Positions 14,904 through 16,717 of a DNA stretch of 16,717 nucleotides are shown here, in pieces (position 1 is the stretch's first letter; every line of letters starts with the position of its first letter). A model generated the notes under the pieces. The model had not been told where the DNA came from and made no database searches. It saw only the letters and a list, made by a program, of their open reading frames with translations. A program made the position numbers and the translations under genes. Source of the DNA: Bin5 sp034428435 (GTDB taxonomy: Bacteria; Chloroflexota; Anaerolineae; Caldilineales; Caldilineaceae); assembly GCA_034428435.1 (NCBI GenBank), contig DAOUHY010000232.1:1-16717 (forward strand), written 5' to 3'.

Positions 14904-14932
14904 AGTATAGCAAACCCTTCCTAACCTGTCAG
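14904..14932 (-). promoter_or_regulatory. Sigma70-type promoter of the small membrane-protein gene
   Basis: On the minus strand CTGACA (14927-14932, 5 of 6) is followed after exactly 17 bp by TATACT (14904-14909, 5 of 6), preceded by TGC as an extended -10. Start of transcription would be near 14897. It shares TGCTATACT with the promoter at 9272. Confidence 0.65.
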
Positions 14933-15020
14933 TCCAACAGGACAGGTCCCTTCTCCGCGCAACTGCCCTTCGCTCACAGCTGACCCGTCCCCTCCTATTT
15001 CGTTCCCAGCTAGGTCACTG

Positions 15021-15029
15021 TGATACACT
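15021..15029 (+). promoter_or_regulatory. Possible extended -10 element for the histidine phosphatase gene
   Basis: TGATACACT gives an extended -10 (TGA plus TACACT, 4 of 6). No good -35 is seen 17-18 bp upstream. Transcription would start near 15036, about 110 nt before the GTG start. Confidence 0.35.
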
Positions 15030-15130
15030 GCCTTCTACGCGCCGCTTCGGCCCATCCACCTCTGATTTGAGAGGGCAAACCTGGCACGTCGGGACATCGA
15101 CCTATCCCAAAGGCGTATGGAAACACACAT

Positions 15131-15138
15131 AAGGGGAG
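15131..15138 (+). promoter_or_regulatory. Ribosome binding site deciding the GTG start of the histidine phosphatase
   Basis: AAGGGGAG lies 7 nt before GTG at 15146-15148. The conserved RHG motif begins only nine residues in, so the GTG is the natural start. Confidence 0.75.
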
Positions 15139-15145
15139 CCAACCC

Positions 15146-15790
15146 GTGAGCCAAAGGATCTGGATCGTCCGCCATGGCAATCGCGAAGACTTTCAGAACC
15201 CCGCCTGGGCCAAAACCGCCTCGCGGCCCTTCGATCCCGCCCTGTCTGCCGACGGGGAGATGCAGGCGAAGGAAGTGGGCCTGAGCCTGCAGGGCGAACA
15301 GGTCCACCGCGTCTTCGCCTCCCCCTTCCTGCGCACGATTCAGACAGCCTCACACATTGCCGACGCCCTCAACCTGCCGGTTTGCCTCGAACCAGGCATC
15401 GGCGAGATCCTGCCCAACGTCAAATCCACGCCGGAACTGTTGCATGAAGACGAACGCCGCCGGCGTTTTCCCCGCATCGACGAGGGATACTCTGCCACCT
15501 ATGAGCTTCCTTACCCGGAGACTTCGGAAGAGGGCCACGAACGGGCCGCGGCCGCCGCACGCACGCTGACCGACAGCTTTCCCGACAAAAACATGCTCAT
15601 GGTAACCCACGGCGCCCCGGTCGTCGGTATCGTGCGCGGCCTGACCGGTCTCGCAGACCGCATCACCGTGCCCCTATGCTGCATCTTCACCCTGCAGCGC
15701 AATGGCAGAGGTTGGGACGTCATAAAGCTCTCCGAGACCTCTCATCTCAGCAACCAGGAGTCCAGCAAGCGCTTCGCTCACTCAGGCTGA
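15146..15790 (+). CDS. Histidine phosphatase (phosphoglycerate mutase-like)
   Basis: Member of the histidine phosphatase superfamily, 214 residues. The catalytic motif RHGN (9-12) carries the phospho-accepting His10. Other pocket residues are Arg63 in SPFLRTIQTA (59-68), the probable acid Glu87 in GIGE (84-87) and His155 in THGAP (154-158). The layout, with an insert of ~40 residues between Glu87 and the final His, resembles small eukaryote-like or SixA/UbaSH-like members more than true 2,3-bisphosphoglycerate-dependent mutases, so a broad phosphomonoesterase is more likely than a glycolytic enzyme. It is the only plus-strand gene in the window. The start is GTG, backed by AAGGGGAG 7 nt upstream. 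Its TGA stop lies inside an 11-bp inverted repeat and overlaps the convergent DinB gene by 13 bp. The C-terminal ~20 residues are polar and unlikely to be conserved. Confidence 0.9.
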   Translation: MSQRIWIVRHGNREDFQNPAWAKTASRPFDPALSADGEMQAKEVGLSLQGEQVHRVFASPFLRTIQTASHIADALNLPVCLEPGIGEILPNVKSTPELLHEDERRRRFPRIDEGYSATYELPYPETSEEGHERAAAAARTLTDSFPDKNMLMVTHGAPVVGIVRGLTGLADRITVPLCCIFTLQRNGRGWDVIKLSETSHLSNQESSKRFAHSG

Positions 15791-16717
15791 GTCCTCAGCC
15801 TGAGAGGTACCAGCCGGCCGTCCGCACGCGCCGCGTAGATTTCCGCCGCGTGGTCCGCCGTATGTGCCGACGTCGATACTAGCAGATTTACGACGTTACC
15901 CCGCTCACCTTCGTCATACTCCACCTCCGTCCGCATGGCCTCGTCGCTCATCCTTCGGCAACGGTTGACGATACGCCGGTGGCAGGTGGCCAGCCCGTCC
16001 AACACCTCGATCATTGTCAAGCCGGCGCGAGCATCCTGAAGCCGCGCGTTTACCGTATCCACGTCCCCACTCGCCCACTCATAAAGCTCGTCTCCGCCCT
16101 TCACCTCCGGGCCTTCGGATTGCGCGTCCGGCAGCGAAATGTCAGGCCAGCGCTTAACCAGCTCCAGTACATACTCGTCCCATGCAAGTATGTGGGCCAG
16201 AAGGTCGCGAACGGTCCAGTCCCCGCTGACAAGCACCGTCGTGCAACTCTCCTCGGTAAGGCCTGTGATGGAGTCCAATAGGCTGTTGCAATGACGCCGG
16301 TAAAAACGGAACAGACGCTCGCGGCCCCAGCGGTCGGTTGAAAAGCAATAGCGATGTACGTCAACCGCGTGCTCAGCCACGTGTTCAGGCATTCGCTCCA
16401 GCAGCGTTTTCACGATCTGGCTGCGTTGGCCTCGGTCCTCGTACTCCGCCTCAATCTGGTCGTCGCTGAGCGAAAGCGCGAAACTGATCAACGCCTGCCG
16501 CGCCTCGTCCGCCTCCGTCAGTACCGTGTCCCAGCTTCGATTCTCGCTCGCAGCCATTTCGTCATTTGACTCCACCGACGAAGATAAAGGCTCCACCCCG
16601 TGAGGATCGATCGCCGACTGCATTCGTCGCAGTTGGAAACTGTCCCAGTATGCAATGTGCGCCGCCGATGCCAGTGGAGTCCACCCGTTTTCAAGACAGG
16701 GTCGCGTGTACTCCTCA
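15778..16717 (-). CDS. DinB-like four-helix-bundle protein, two tandem domains (runs off right edge)
   Basis: Putative metal-binding enzyme of the DinB/YfiT superfamily, whose characterised members are thiol-dependent transferases or hydrolases; this one's reaction is unknown. 312 residues are visible and the 5' end is outside the window. An ATG at 16621-16623 is only internal: the frame stays open to the edge and upstream residues read WTPLASAAHIAYWDSFQLRR, a typical DinB helix. The first domain thus runs from beyond the edge to about 16340, ending HVAEHAVDVH. The second has WTVRDLLAHILAWDEY and a final HTADHAAEIYAAR, giving the three expected metal-ligand histidines. The duplication explains the length, about twice a single DinB protein (150-170 residues). 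It converges on the histidine phosphatase gene with a 13-bp overlap. The stop is TGA. Confidence 0.82.
   Translation of the reverse strand, partial: EEYTRPCLENGWTPLASAAHIAYWDSFQLRRMQSAIDPHGVEPLSSSVESNDEMAASENRSWDTVLTEADEARQALISFALSLSDDQIEAEYEDRGQRSQIVKTLLERMPEHVAEHAVDVHRYCFSTDRWGRERLFRFYRRHCNSLLDSITGLTEESCTTVLVSGDWTVRDLLAHILAWDEYVLELVKRWPDISLPDAQSEGPEVKGGDELYEWASGDVDTVNARLQDARAGLTMIEVLDGLATCHRRIVNRCRRMSDEAMRTEVEYDEGERGNVVNLLVSTSAHTADHAAEIYAARADGRLVPLRLRTQPE
15781..15804. terminator. Inverted repeat at the convergent gene ends, possible bidirectional terminator
   Basis: CTCAGGCTGAG (15781-15791) and CTCAGCCTGAG (15794-15804) are perfect 11-bp arms around 2 bp. It spans the stop of the plus gene and the last codons of the minus gene. 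No T-run follows on either strand, so termination is suggested by position and stem strength only. Confidence 0.55.

Larger units (their letters stand above)
14813..15145. other. Intergenic region between divergent genes
   Basis: 333 bp between the membrane-protein gene (minus) and the histidine phosphatase gene (plus). It holds a promoter for each side (14904-14932 minus; 15021-15029 plus) and the phosphatase ribosome binding site at 15131. I see nothing else in it. Confidence 0.6.

Noticed and set aside
1..16717. CRISPR array, tRNA, rRNA, insertion sequence or prophage
   Set aside because: I looked for regularly spaced repeats, T-loop motifs, conserved rRNA stretches and transposase or integrase motifs on both strands and found none.

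Overview
The window looks like a piece of a GC-rich bacterial chromosome, most likely a Chloroflexota member of the Caldilineae/Anaerolineae type. That is an inference from several traits: a Tat-type lipoprotein sugar-binding protein with an Ala/Pro/Glu-rich linker after the lipobox cysteine, split MalF/MalG-like permeases with no local ATPase, a phytanoyl-CoA-dioxygenase-like oxygenase, classical menaquinone genes (menF, menD), and frequent TAG stops. Almost all genes lie on the minus strand; only one gene is on the plus strand.

Layout from left to right. (1) 1-2779, minus: a TetR regulator, menF (isochorismate synthase) and the first third of menD, which runs off the left edge. menF and menD overlap by ATGA. 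A perfect 14-bp palindrome just upstream of the TetR start is a probable operator. (2) 3052-9011, minus: a five-gene cluster transcribed from the right, encoding a sugar-type ABC lipoprotein (broken by an in-frame TAG), two permeases, an Fe(II)/2-oxoglutarate oxygenase of the PhyH superfamily and a B12-binding radical SAM enzyme. A good extended -10 promoter lies about 250 nt upstream, and a strong hairpin separates the binding-protein gene from the permeases. This is the accessory and most interesting part: uptake of an unknown, probably sugar-like compound linked to two unusual redox enzymes. (3) 9376-13155, minus: a Cof-type HAD phosphatase, then prmC, prfA and a phosphoribosyltransferase. 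prfA (RF1) and prmC (which methylates release factors) are 3 nt apart. (4) 13156-14392: about 1.2 kb with no convincing gene, holding two copies of a ~100-bp hairpin-bearing repeat and a run of small hairpins. (5) 14393-16717: a small four-helix membrane protein (minus), a histidine phosphatase (plus) and a DinB-like protein (minus, running off the right edge). The last two converge and overlap by 13 bp on a perfect 11-bp inverted repeat.

The neighbourhood argues against TAG recoding. Six genes end in TAG (HAD phosphatase, prmC, both permeases, PhyH and the binding-protein remnant), and RF1 is intact with its P-x-T and GGQ motifs. The TAG inside the binding-protein gene is therefore best read as a real lesion or a sequencing/assembly error. 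No tRNA, rRNA, CRISPR array, insertion sequence or phage gene was seen.
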